Positions 12,455 through 27,819 of a stretch of 64,000 nucleotides of DNA are shown in pieces. Below the pieces are notes generated by a model. It had not been told where the DNA came from, made no database searches, and saw only the letters and a program-made list of their open reading frames with translations. Each line of letters opens with the position of its first letter. The stretch's first letter is position 1. This stretch comes from Oidiodendron maius Zn (taxonomy: Eukaryota; Ascomycota; Leotiomycetes; Myxotrichaceae). The DNA lies in NCBI GenBank assembly GCA_000827325.1, contig KN832876.1:434001-498000 (forward strand). Direction: 5' to 3'. The position numbers and the translations under genes are program-made.

Positions 12455-14471
12455 ATGGGAGATGTGCTTGAGGTACCAGAACGAACCCCGCGCCAACGAA
12501 CTGGGTCGATGTCGAGCAAATCCCAATCACTCAAGATGGATGGACACGAGTTAGAAACGAATGAACCTAGGATCGACAATGCCACAGAAAAAGAAAGCAA
12601 GGCAAGTGACAGAGAAATGAGAAGGAAGAGGCTGGAGGCTCTGAGCGCAAGCGTGAAAAAGACGAAGCGTGTGCTGCAACCGAGATCTGATAATCCTTTG
12701 TTGCGGCCGCTGGGACGGACAGGCGACGCTCCAATCGATTTATTGGAGATAATTCCCAAATCAAGATCACAAAGGGATATAAAAGGTGTTGAGGAGCGAA
12801 ATCTCGTTAATTTCTCGGATACAGACGAGGAAGAGCGGGTATCCTATGACGAGAGCGATGGAATATCGGATTTTATAGTGGACGACGATGACAGCCTGAG
12901 AGAGGAAGACTCAGAAATAGAAGAGATGCCTCCACGGCAAAGGTCTGCTAGGAGGCTTGTCCGCGGACGCAAACAAGTCCAGGAGGAGGAAGAAGAGCCT
13001 GAAGATCTCGAGACTAAGATGGAAAGGTTGGACATTAGTGATGGAGATATAATGAGCAACCTGGAAGATTCTTCTAGCGAAGAAGACATGTCTTCCAAAG
13101 AAAGCGACTGCCGAGTTTCGCAGCCAGAGGAGGCATATAAGGAATCGACCAAGCCCACGAGAGATACCGAAGAGGTAGAGAATACAGCCTCCAAAGCCAA
13201 CTCGAATACAGAAGAATTGTTTACTAAGGAGCCGTAAGTTGTTGCTTTTGGCCGATGGTTACGTACTGATACCCTCCAGAGCGGTATATTCAAACGGATA
13301 TCAAAAGGAAGGAGAAGACGCATGCTTCACTACTCCACCTCCAAGCCCCAGAATTAAACCTCGCAGTCTGACATCACCCAAGAAGATCCAACACATCCCA
13401 ATGACTCCTCATCGGCCCAGCATGGACGATTTCTGGAGCCAAGAAGCCGTGAACGACTGGAATGACGAACACTCGCCACGAAAAGCTCCGATATCACAGC
13501 CTAAGAAACTTAGGTCCGAAGATCTGTCAAACGCCAGATCCGATCAAGCCCAACTAGATCGAGCCACTAAGAAAGCCTTCAATGCAGTGAAGGACAAAGT
13601 TGCTCGAGAATTTCTTCTTGAACTTGATGAAAAGATGACAGGTGGACAAGTCTCAAAAATGGCAAAGGAGTCTGGAGGAGTGGAGATCGTCTGGAGCAAA
13701 ACGCTCAATAGCACTGCCGGTCAAGCATTGTGGAAGGGGGTAAGGCTCGAAGACAATACTCACCTCCCCGGCAGCAAGCGGAGTCCTGCGTATGTGCACC
13801 ACGCGACAATTGAGCTGGCGGAGAAAGTGGTAACTAACGAAGATCGATTGTTAAATGTCATGGCCCATGAATTCTGTCACCTCTGCGCCATTATGATTGA
13901 CGAGGACCGCAGCAACGCTCATGGTACAGTATTCAAGCGCTGGGCTGCGAAATGCGATCGCCATTTCAACCATCGTGGTGTGAAAATCACGACAAAGCAC
14001 AATTACGATATTGACTATAAGTTTGTCTGGGAGTGTACAAATTGTGGAATCGAATATGAGAGGCATTCGAAGAGCATCGACCCCACTCGAGTAGGATGCG
14101 GGATATGCCTTAGCAAACTGGTGCAAACGAAGCCGAAACCTAACCCTGCGATTGCCAGGAAGCCCAACAGCTACCAAGTCTATGTGAAAGAAAACATGAA
14201 AAGAATTAAGGACGAAAACCCTGGAAGCCCACAAAAGGAGATCATGAGCCTAGTAGCCCAGGAGTACCAGAAGGCCAAGGCCCTGAGCATAAGGGGCGGA
14301 AGGATTGGGGAGGAGACCGACTTGGAGGCAGTCATGGACGTGGAAGTGGGGTATTCCCAGGAAGGGACTCCAGAAGCAGAGGACGATTTCCTGGATGGCG
14401 CTCTAGGCGTCGGAATTACCAACGTGGTCAAAAAGTTGAACTTTGTCAACCCCTTTAATCCTCTCGGCTGA
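12455..14471 (+). CDS. SprT-like zinc metallopeptidase domain protein with C-terminal HMG-box-like region
   Basis: This is a nuclear-type protein of the SprT/germ-cell-nuclear-acidic-peptidase kind, a family linked to DNA-protein crosslink repair. Exons 12455-13233 and 13280-14471 give 656 aa. The N-terminal half is acidic and disordered (runs of Glu, Asp and Ser, residues about 70-260). The SprT-like domain follows, with the zinc-binding HEFCH motif (HExxH) in NVMAHEFCHLCAIM. A zinc-ribbon CxxC...CxxC comes next (WECTNCGIEYE and GCGICLSKL). An HMG-box-like segment (PNSYQVYVKENMKRIK) is near the end. The start is the first ATG after an in-frame stop at 12413, but a further upstream exon is possible. 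The gene converges on mog1. The family call is firm; the biological role is inferred from animal and yeast relatives. Confidence 0.88.
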
Positions 14472-14815
14472 GGTTGAGGGCCTAGAGAGTGGAGTCAGTT
14501 ATAGAAGTTAATCGCATCGACGAGGTGACTGATGAACTATTGCCTTTGCTAAGGTTAAGCTACCTACATAATAATTTCATAATCTGTCAATCCACCGCTC
14601 TGGTATCGGACGTGACCTAACCCCCATGCCACAAACTCGCTATTGAAGTTACAACTCTTCTCAATGCGTGCTTGAAAACTCCCCTCTTCGTTCCAAAGAA
14701 CTAAGTCTGCTAAAATATCCATATGCATGTTGATCACCTACTAGTCTCAATTCAATTCATCATTCACGTTACCATGCTGGCCTCTCCTTGCCCCATTTTC
14801 CTCGGTACAGACCAT
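14472..14815. other. Convergent 3' region
   Basis: These 344 bases lie between two convergent stop codons (the SprT-like gene and mog1). They should hold both 3' UTRs. Nothing else was recognised. Confidence 0.5.
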
Positions 14816-15562
14816 CTAGACCTCCTTGAACAAGCCCCAGTCCTTGATCTTAAATGTCTCCCAGATTACAGACGCGTAGTCAACCGCGTCCTCGATCAGC
14901 TTCCCCTGCTTGCCCACCTCCAGATCGACGTCCTGCTCGTCATACTCGCCTTTGATGTGCGGCACGTTGATGGTGATCAGAATGTCCGTGTGCTCGTTCT
15001 CTAACCGGATCAGGTTCAGCACGATGGCCGTGAAGTCAGGCGCTAGATCTTTGGAGTCCGGGTGCGCAGGAGGTGTCTGCGTGGCGATCAGCGTGTATGT
15101 CGGAGTGTCTTCTCTGCTTGAAGCGTGAGTACGTGTATTGCTTGGCAGGCACGTGATAATGTTGGTTTTGGAATGAGAAAGAGATATGAGATGAGATGAG
15201 GGAGGTTGTGATACATACGGCAGTTTTGAGAATGCGGTCTCGCTGGTCTTCCATACTTGGATGGTATCGCTGTCAGAGTCTACGATGTCTTCCAGATGCG
15301 TGGTCAGGGCCGCTCCGTCGGTGGCTGGTCCGCTACCTGCAACCCCCACTCGCTCTGTGATATCGAAGATGATGCTGGTGTAGCCGTCCTTGTCAAGATA
15401 GACCTCTTGATGATCAGGCACTTGGCGGATGGTACTTAGAGTGTCAGTATGGGCAGGTAAGAGAGGTTAGGTGGAATATTGGTACCTGACGTCGGCGAAC
15501 GTGGATGGGAGGTCCACGATAAGAGCCCCGCCGAAGAGTGGCGTGCTGCGGTAGGTTGTCAT
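14816..15562 (-). CDS. mog1: Ran GTPase-binding nuclear import factor Mog1
   Basis: Mog1 binds the Ran GTPase, promotes nucleotide release and supports nuclear protein import. Exons 15562-15486, 15434-15219 and 15116-14816 give 197 aa, the usual size for this single-domain alpha/beta protein. Family landmarks are the N-terminal STPLFGGALIVDLPSTFADVS, then IRQVPDHQEVYLD, the central IIFDITERV strand-helix and the C-terminal block with NLIRLENEHTDILITINVPH. The first intron falls in the Ser codon of DVSTIRQVP; the second falls in the Pro codon of SKLPREDTP. The gene diverges from hnt1 across about 570 bases. Identity rests on recognition of the family pattern. Confidence 0.92.
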
Positions 15563-16133
15563 ATTGAACGGCTGAAGATTTGCACTTTGTTTCTTTGTTT
15601 CGCCTTCTTTATGGATTGATATTAATCAAGGGTTGTAGATAGATGTGTGGTATTGTCGTTGTTTGTGTTTGTATTGCTACCTCGTTGAGTTTCCCTTTTG
15701 CCGTCAAAGCTGCAGGCTCGCTTGTCGTCATAGGTCGCTTGCACGCAGACGTGGCAGAAGCCCGAAAACTGTTAATTAATTATAGGAGAGGCGTTAGAAG
15801 TATTTCAGAATTACAAAAAAAGAATGTCACATGTCACGGGAGCAAAAAGAAATTCTGAGTTATCAGATAGTGGGTTACAAAGATTCGATGAATGGAGTAT
15901 TTTGGGCATGAGCCACGGTCATCTCTGGTAAAAGGCAAGAAATGAATTCTGAGCTAGCTTGTCCCACTCCAACTCATAAATGGCTTATTTTCATACATAC
16001 GTCTGTAGACAAGAATTGAAATGCCAACCTTCGTCGAATTCATTTTCAACCCCGCCTTTGCTCCTCTAACAGCTCACATCATACCACACTATCCTTCTCT
16101 ACGCTTTCACCACGCATCATTCCAATTGCAAAA
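15563..16133. promoter_or_regulatory. Divergent promoter mog1 / hnt1
   Basis: This 571-base gap lies between two divergent start codons. It must hold both promoters and 5' UTRs. No site could be assigned and no gene is seen. Confidence 0.5.
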
Positions 16134-16814
16134 ATGTCGGCTTGTATTTTCTGCAAGATCATCAAGGGTATGGATTTAGTACAATCTGGTAAATAACTAC
16201 TGACCTCTAGAACCTTAGGGGACATCCCAGCTTTCAAGCTCTTCGAATCCGATAAAGTCCTGGCTTTCCTTGACATAAATCCTCTGAGCCGAGGACATGC
16301 TGTATAGCACCCCGATATCTATGATTGTGGGAAGATGGTGCAGAGAAAAGAGTTAATGCGTTATATATAGCTCGTCATCCCCAAATTCCACGGCACGAAG
16401 CTTACAGAGATTCCGGACGACCAACTGAGAGATATACTTGTATGCTCTTGGTCTATAGATTCTGCAATGGGAAAGCATCGTGCTGAAATATTATAGCCCG
16501 TAGTTAAGAAACTCGTCACTGCAACTGGAGCAGACAATTACAACGTTTTACAGAACAATGGACGTATTGCGCATCAGGAGGTTGATCATGTATGTTCCCA
16601 CATCTCTAATACTGGATAATCTATACTAATGTGGTTCCAGGTGCACTTCCATATGGTGAGGACTTAACATAATGATATTAGGTGAATAAATTGCTGATTG
16701 GAGCAGATACCCAAGCCGAATACCGAGGAGGGAATGTCAATCGGATGGCCGCAGCAGAAGACAGACATGGACAAGCTGAAGGAATTGTTTGCAGAGATCA
16801 AGTCTAAGATGTAG
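16134..16814 (+). CDS. hnt1: Histidine triad (HIT) nucleotide-binding protein, HINT type
   Basis: This is a small purine-nucleoside phosphoramidase of the HINT1/Hnt1 family. Six exons (16134-16167, 16219-16301, 16371-16439, 16497-16589, 16641-16655, 16707-16814) join in frame to 133 aa. Landmarks are CIFCKIIKGDIPAFKLFE at the N-terminus, FLDINPLSRGHALVIPK in the middle, and the active-site histidine triad HVHFHMIPKP near the C-terminus. The fifth exon is only 15 nt and encodes VHFHM, so it supplies two of the triad histidines. Because of the short exons no long open frame covers the gene, so automatic calling could miss it. The gene is convergent with the CRAL-TRIO gene. Identity is firm; the exon borders are inferred from frame and conservation. 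Confidence 0.92.
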
Positions 16815-17159
16815 AAGTAGAGCTGTTCAGGCGCGGCACACGAGATAAACAAAACACAAAACCTTGATTGCGTAGTATTAGCCTAGAGTGGATGAGAGGA
16901 CACACCTCTGGCATGATGTGGACGGCCAGATATAACAATATTGAAACACACCAATATCGTGGGAAATAGATCCATCAAGAGAAGAATTCATGAGTTCTCG
17001 TGTTCAGAGCATGTAATTGGGTATGTCTCTATTCAATCTTGCCGGCAGGTAAGAGATTTGAGTATATATCGTACGCAAACAGATAAAATCCTACGATACA
17101 CAACGAAACCAACCGCCCTAATCAGTACTGTGTATATAGTGAAGAAAACTACAAATATT
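16815..17159. other. Convergent 3' region
   Basis: This 345-base stretch lies between the stop codons of hnt1 and the CRAL-TRIO gene. It probably holds the two 3' UTRs. No other feature is seen. Confidence 0.5.
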
Positions 17160-18801
<1,642 letters not shown>

Positions 18802-19233
18802 GTTGTGTAGAGTTGTGATATGGGAGAGATGGCTGAGAGATTCCTCTGGGTGAGGATGTTCAATGGCGCCGGGGGAAAAGGCGTACAGGACTAGTCCACC
18901 GAGGAGACTAGCGAGGGAGACCGCTATCCACGGGCTGGCGCTGCTGTGGTTGAGCCGCGAGGGGGGGTTCCAGACTGCGGGGAGCTGGATATCTCTTCTT
19001 CTAAGGTTAAGCAACCGTGCCTGCGACCTGGATGTTGTAGCTGACGGGAATACAACGCGCCGAGCGTCAAAGAAACCGTTGAGGGGATGGGTCACGGAAC
19101 GGGCGCTGTCAATGGCGCGTGGTGGATGATGCTTGCAGGTAAGCTGCCGTGACTGCAGCAGGGTCGAGGACGGTGTGCAGCGGTGATGCAGGTGGGCAAA
19201 CTGGTCACTCAAAAAAAGAGCGGCTCTGGTCAT
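18802..19233 (-). other. Possible N-terminal extension of the CRAL-TRIO protein
   Basis: This is 144 codons of uninterrupted frame in phase with the CRAL-TRIO gene, beginning with an ATG at 19233. The translation is Arg/Ser/His-rich and poor in acidic residues for about 90 residues. A hydrophobic segment (PWIAVSLASLLGGLVLYAFS) follows just before the downstream start. It looks like a mitochondrial or membrane-targeting leader, or it may be 5' UTR. It is unproven either way. Confidence 0.4.
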
Positions 19234-19889
19234 GGAAGTATTGTAGCAGCGGGAAAGGCGGAGAAGTTAAGAAGGCGGAGAAGCGCCCAGGGGCTGGAGG
19301 ATCAAAAGCGGGGTGAGGGGATCACAAGCAAGCAGCGTCGGCAACTCTGATAGTCGCTCTCCCCTTTTTTTACCTTGAGGCTGAATGTGTGCTTCTCCAC
19401 GCGAGAAGAATAGGCTGGGGTTCGAGTTTAAGGGGGGAGATACCAGGGGCTGGGGATGCGAATTGGTGTTTCCCCCGCGCTGTGTGTGGCTTGCGGTGCG
19501 GGATGGCGCCTTTGCCCAAGTGACCGAGGATGAACGTGAAAACGGCTGCCGTGCTACAGTGATAAAAAAATTAAATTATGACGGTAGTGGTGGGACTTCT
19601 GTAGGGTGGAGGCTGCACTTAAGGAGACTACACTCAGTACGGCAACGGGTAAACATTGTCAGACAAAGCAGGAGAGACAACCACTAAAACACGACCCCAC
19701 GATCATCCAAGTGTAGGCACGAGACACACTACAAGCTGCTTCGCTGCTCGCGACAATCTCCGAACCAGATCTGCAATAATAAGAATAGTCGATCAGATCA
19801 AACCACATCACATCTGTCGCTACTGTAGACTCGCAAGCACCTCCAACCACCAGGCCCGATTGCAGCACCATCTTCTCACCACCGACATC
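19234..19889. promoter_or_regulatory. Divergent promoter CRAL-TRIO gene / dam1
   Basis: These 656 bases lie between divergent starts. No gene is seen; the small plus-strand frames are not protein-like. It should hold both promoters and leaders. Confidence 0.5.
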
Positions 19890-20684
19890 ATGTCCTCCTC
19901 TGCCACCCCCCAGGCGGGTGGCAGCAGCACCAAGCGCTCGACCTCTGGCAGCCGCCGCCCTCTCTCACGCCCGACGACCCCCCTCCGCCCCTCCTCGCGA
20001 TCCTCTCTGCGCGACTCCGGCAAGGGCAGCTTCGGGGGCGCGTCCGATACGCCCCTGGAGGCCCTTGAGCCCGCGTTTGCTGAGCTCTCAGACTCGATGG
20101 CGGACCTGGAGGCCAACTTCATGCACCTGCAGCTGATGCATGAGAGCCTAGCCCGATTCAGCGAGAACTTTGCCAGTTTCCTGTACGGCCTGAACATGAA
20201 CGCGTTTTGCGTCGACTTTCCCGAGGTATGTGGGGGTGTGGTGCGCCTGTGATATCAAGACCTAACTCAGGGGCAGGCACCAATTGCAGATTCTTTCAAG
20301 AGGGCAAGGGAGCAGGAGGAGCGACGGGGTAATGTTATACTTGCAAGACAGCTGAGCTGTGCTTACATCTACTAGGTCAGGGAACAACTTCAGATAGGTT
20401 ACACGGGGACACGGATATGGAGACGACATTCTTGTAAGCAAGATCTGATTTTCTGGTGGGTTGTCTTAGCTAATGTCTGTAGGACGACTGATACGTCCTT
20501 CGTCGACAATCCTCCCTCTTCGAGGGCGACCTCGAAGTTTTCAACACCTGCACCAGCACCAACCTCACGAGTCGCGACTCGTGGTGGGGTTCCACCTGCA
20601 GGAAGAGGAGGCGCAGCTCGTGGTGGGCTTCGAGGGACTCGAGGCAGCGGTCTCGCCAGAGCAAAGCCCCGTGGTGTGAGATAG
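19890..20684 (+). CDS. dam1: DASH/Dam1 kinetochore complex subunit Dam1
   Basis: Dam1 is the microtubule-contacting subunit of the ring complex that couples fungal kinetochores to spindle microtubules. Exons 19890-20225, 20277-20328, 20376-20433 and 20483-20684 give 215 aa. The N-terminus is Ser/Pro/Arg-rich with phosphorylatable sites. The conserved helical core contains LEPAFAELSDSMADLEANF and FASFLYGLNMNAFCVDFPEAPI. The C-terminal tail is Arg/Gly-rich (repeats such as RGGVPPAGRGGAARGG), basic and likely microtubule- or RNA-binding. It is shorter than yeast Dam1, as usual in filamentous fungi. A competing frame over the last exon ends at 20679, but the splice phase supports the 20684 stop. 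The gene converges on bud20 with about 100 bases between stops. Confidence 0.92.
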
Positions 20685-20785
20685 CGGAAATACCAATACC
20701 AAATGACCTGATGGCTCCTGTTGCGAGCGCATAGATGGTAATAGTCACCACTGCAAAGAGCATTCGTATGTGGATCTCGCGGCGC

Positions 20786-21287
20786 TCAGGTTGTAAGGCC
20801 ATCTTCAACGAGCTCGGAATCCTCCATCTCAACCTCCACATCATTCGCATTGTCCTTGGCACTGTGTCGAGGGCCATTGTCGGTCCTCAGCCCAATTGCT
20901 GCTTCAGCCTCTTTCTGCGAATAGGGCTCATCCTTGAGCGCCTTGAGCCTAACGAGTGTTAGCACCCTAGACCTGCAACGAAAGGAATAATATTGAGCTC
21001 CCACCTTCTCTTGTGCGTGCTCCCTTTGCGGTGAGTGACCATGCTGTGCTCGCTCTCAAACCATTTTGCGCACTCGATGCAGTAAAATTGGCCCAGGCCA
21101 GGGAGGTCCTCAGGAGCCTTGGTGCTCTTGTGTTGTGCGAGATGTTTTGGGGAGCGAAGATCGGCTGCGACCTGGTCTAGATCTCTGGAGAGGAGTTAGC
21201 AATATGAAGATGCAGAGGTTTAGAACCGAGAACATGCCTCGTCCGTCGGCGAGTCTTTGTGCGTGTCGACTTCTGCGGAATCCCCAT
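20786..21287 (-). CDS. bud20: C2H2 zinc-finger ribosome biogenesis protein Bud20
   Basis: Bud20 (ZNF593 in animals) is a shuttling factor on pre-60S ribosomes that aids their nuclear export. Exons 21287-21238, 21184-21005 and 20948-20786 give 130 aa. The start MGIPQKSTRTKTRRRTRDLDQV matches the family N-terminus. A C2H2 finger follows (FYCIECAKWF...HRKGSTHKRR), with LKALKDEPYSQKEAEAAIG after it and an acidic tail. The first intron must use a GC donor (AG|GCATGT): only that junction restores the family's RTRDLD and keeps the frame. The second intron is ordinary GT-AG. The gene diverges from aconitase across 553 bases. Identity is firm. Confidence 0.92.
21185..21237 (-). other. GC-AG intron in bud20
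   Basis: This 53-nt intron runs 21237 to 21185 on the minus strand. It starts AG|GCATGT and ends CTCCAG. Splicing joins ACG AG to A GAT CTA, giving Thr-Arg-Asp-Leu, the conserved family sequence, and brings the whole gene to exactly 131 codons. No GT donor nearby gives the same result. Confidence 0.8.
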
Positions 21288-21840
21288 GACTGCCCAGTGG
21301 TAATATCCTGTAAATAGAGTACCTCGTGTGCACAGGCTGTGCTTTTCGTAGACACCGGCACCTCTTCTGGAAGCTGTTGGTGGATCGTGGCCGAGTGGAG
21401 GAGGCTGCTGCGAATTTCGGGAGGGGCCGGCTGGAGTAGGGGAGGAAGAAAAAAAAGACGAAAATCCAAGGGCCATATAAACACCGGCGCGCGGATCTGG
21501 CGAAGGATCACAAGCCAAAAGTCTGGTCACGACGACAAAACAGCGTCGCTGAGGACAGAGCATCAACAGCCACAACGCACGAAAGTCAATATCAAAAAGC
21601 TTCGCATTCTTGTACATACATCTCTCTCGCTTCCATCCTCGTTGGTCCAGCCGGTGACATCATCCAAGTCATCACAAATCCCCCGCTCTTCATTGGCTGT
21701 GGCGGCTTTACGTGTGTTGTGATAAGCTCGGCTTCTCGCCGGCCAAGTCCAAAGCTCTTCCTTTCCGTGACTTCTCCCACTCCACTCCTCTCTCCTCTCT
21801 CTACTCCCATCAATCCTCCTCACGACTCTCCGCTCTCATA
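21288..21840. promoter_or_regulatory. Divergent promoter bud20 / aconitase
   Basis: This 553-base stretch lies between divergent starts. A CCAAT box with CBC/HapX-like spacing lies at 21677-21696. CT-rich sequence (about 21760-21830) precedes the aconitase ATG. No gene is seen. Confidence 0.55.
21677..21696 (-). promoter_or_regulatory. Candidate CCAAT-binding complex / HapX site
   Basis: On the minus strand CCAAT (21696-21692) is followed after exactly 12 bases by ATT. This fits the CSAAT-N12-RWT pattern described for iron-responsive CBC-HapX targets. It lies about 145 bases before the aconitase ATG. Aconitase is a known iron-regulated gene in Aspergillus. The match is short and could be chance. 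Confidence 0.45.
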
Positions 21841-25115
<3,275 letters not shown>

Positions 25116-26407
25116 GGGGATGGCGATGTGATATAGAGTTGCGGTGTTGGGTTTCTTTAGCTGTAAAATTCAAAGTGTTGTCCCTGTCTGCGTCACGGAG
25201 CGTTCATTGTGCAGTGAACCATGTGGAAGTGTTTATCCGACTTAGATTGCATTAAATATACCTAGACAGCTATATCCATGGTCCTTTAACAATGTGTGCG
25301 CATATAGAGTGCACCGCATTTGTATCGTCTTTGGTACCCCTCTAATAGCCTTACCAAAAGTTCTAGCCGTTTTCAGGACGAAAGTTGGCAGGAGAACCCC
25401 TTTGACACCCTACATTGCATTGTAATGGTTACAGCTGGAAGTAGACTACTTCATCCCCATTCGTCTCTAGAGGTTTCTTCAGTATCTGTTCTAGATATAG
25501 AGAAATAATCCCGGCTATTGAGCTTGCTGCCACTTGCACACTTAGACTAAATTTACAGGTCTGAAAGGTGCTAGCCTGGACACAAATATCCGGTCTCATA
25601 CTGTTGCAAATTGTCACATAATTCCATAGCAATGGCATCTCTATACGCCCTTCCACTACTAATGGTCATTACCTACCTCTCAACATTCACTCCGTTGTAA
25701 GCGTCACGCGCTTACCTTATCATTCGTGGGGGAACATTGAGCGGACTACCCAAAATTACAGGCTAGTTATTAAGTAAATAGCGACAGTTGCTTCAACATT
25801 AAGCGGCTCTATATCACTTGGGATAGCGCTAAGAATGGGAATTGGCAAGGTAATGTATTGATAGATGTTGCAAATATCTAAAATAAAGTCCAATCTACGG
25901 AGAATTAAGGGTGATTGCAATTACAACCGCACCCTCTGGTAAACAGATTCTGCTCTGCCTAGTGCTATCCTTCATGAAAGGTGGTACCATTGCGTAGCTT
26001 CCACTGGACTCACTCTTGTTGCAGCTCTCCATCCATATGATACCTTGCAAGGTAAATATCTAACACATTTTTTATGTGTATAGACAGGAAGGCACCCGTG
26101 TACAAACTAGGAATTTTATAGTATTGTGACGTTATTGCAGGGATTTCAACACTGCGTGTGGCCTAGTGAGTAGCCAGCAGTCGCGCTAGTCGCGATTCTC
26201 GATTTCTTAGCAGCTGGGCAACAGTACAAAGAGCACGCTCGGCCACCCTTTTTTTTTTACCTGTGACTCTGCAACTGACGACGATGCCAAAGCACGACTC
26301 GAGGACGACGGAATAAGTACATCCACGGGCAATCTGAACCTGCAATCTTGGTCGCCGTGCCAATCCTCCCCCTTTCCCAGGCGTCCCATGCACACGACCT
26401 CGAGAAG
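25116..26407. other. Intergenic region with no recognised gene
   Basis: This 1.29 kb stretch lies between aconitase and rbd2. It is AT-richer than its surroundings, and its longest frames (up to 96 codons) are not protein-like. It contains the aconitase 3' UTR and the rbd2 promoter. I saw no repeat, RNA gene or element remnant. Confidence 0.5.
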
Positions 26408-27462
26408 ATGGCACCCAGTCTTCCGCAGTTCTCTGCGGTCCGTATGCGATCATACATCTTCCGACTACCTTTGTTCACTCGTTCTATCATCCTAATTATA
26501 ATCCTGATTTGGATTGTCAGCAATCAGACGGTATGGGACGTAGAGAAATGGGGAGCTCTCATCCCGGATGAGATTGGTTTGAGCACCAGTGAGTATCCCT
26601 CTTGCTGCAATAGTCTTGTTCTTCTTCCCCTGAAGATTTGTATCTAATGCGATTGTGCTCTCCAGTGTACCGCACAAATACCTTCCCCCTGGTCCATGCC
26701 GGCTTCTTCCACGCCGTTATGAATATTTTTGCCTTGACACCCTTGTTGGAAAGATTTGAATCAGAACATGGAACTTTAACCACATTGCTCCTATTTGTAG
26801 GCCGTGAGTGTGTCCCTATACATGGGCAAGACTCGAGCTCTGTCGGCAGAAGAGCTGACCGTGAATCCAGCTCTCTCCACAATCCCAGCCCTATTATACA
26901 CCTTTATCGAGACGATGGTTCTTCATATGAATACGGCTGTTCTTGGCGCTAGGTATGCAATCTCTGCACTTTATGAGGTTATATATCACACTTCTAACTT
27001 AGTTAGCATATGGGTTTTTACTCTGCTTGCAATGGAGGCTATGAAGACACATAAGACCAACCCCCATTTTATGATTGGAGAAAACAAGATACCAACTTGG
27101 ACAACGCCCCTTGTGCTGGTGTTATTTATTTCATTCATAGTCCCGAATACGAGCTTTCTGGGACATCTATGTGGACTCTTGTTTGGGTATGGATGTAAGT
27201 CGTGTCTCCTCCCAGAATTGACATCAAGCTGACAATAATAGGGGGCCTCGGGTATCTCAAGTTTCTTGTACCGCCAGAGTGGATTCTTAGATGGATTGAG
27301 GGCAAGATGAATTTATTAGGCAGGCTGCCACACTACGTATCTGTCGACCAGAAGACCTACGGCCGATTCGGCGTCCTTCCAACAGCAACCCCGACCCTTG
27401 GAGGAGGAGACACCCCAATTGCTATGACGTATGTAGCGAGCACGCAAAGACTGGGGCCATGA
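26408..27462 (+). CDS. rbd2: Rhomboid-family intramembrane serine protease (Rbd2 type)
   Basis: This is a polytopic Golgi/ER rhomboid protease. Five exons (26408-26588, 26666-26803, 26871-26952, 27007-27194, 27242-27462) give 269 aa. Family features are NTFPLVHAGFFHAVMNI, the catalytic serine in GASIWVF (GxSxxxF), and the catalytic histidine in FLGHLCGLLFGYGWG. About six hydrophobic segments are followed by a short cytosolic tail with the YVSVDQKTYGRFGVLP motif typical of fungal Rbd2. In fission yeast and Aspergillus, rhomboids of this kind help activate the SREBP pathway under low oxygen; whether this protein does so is inference. The gene lies upstream of gaa1 on the same strand, with 357 bases between them. 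Confidence 0.92.
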
Positions 27463-27819
27463 AGAGAAGGGCTAGAGTGTTTGAGTAATGAGCCATGTCA
27501 TTTTCCTGTAAGACTAGCATAATCTGCGGTTGAGGTTAGGGTGGATATAGCGTTTGGCCATGGTACTGGGACAAGGCGGGGAATGAATTGGTTCCTCTTT
27601 ACGACTTGTAAATAAACACTACCCACAAATAAGGGCCGTTGCAATTATATCTGTGAGCTGAATTTGTGTGGAAGCTTTTGCATCGCCCAACCATGAAAAT
27701 CGCCTAGAAAACCGCGACTATGTCGCGTCGGCTATCTGAGCCTGCAATTGGAATAATATCGATAATCACCTCAGCGCCGTAATGCCGAGTTCACAATAGC
27801 ATTCCCCTCCGACTCCGCC
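27463..27819. other. Intergenic region rbd2-gaa1
   Basis: This 357-base stretch holds the rbd2 3' flank and the gaa1 promoter. Nothing else was recognised. Confidence 0.5.

Noticed and set aside
19405-19435. GGTTCGAGTTT, resembling a tRNA B box
   Set aside because: No A box, acceptor pairing or anticodon arm could be drawn around it. The other GTTCGA-like words in the window failed in the same way.
25116-26407. Possible decayed transposon or extra gene between aconitase and rbd2
   Set aside because: No terminal repeats, target duplications, coding remnants or mutation-rich AT signature of repeat silencing were seen.
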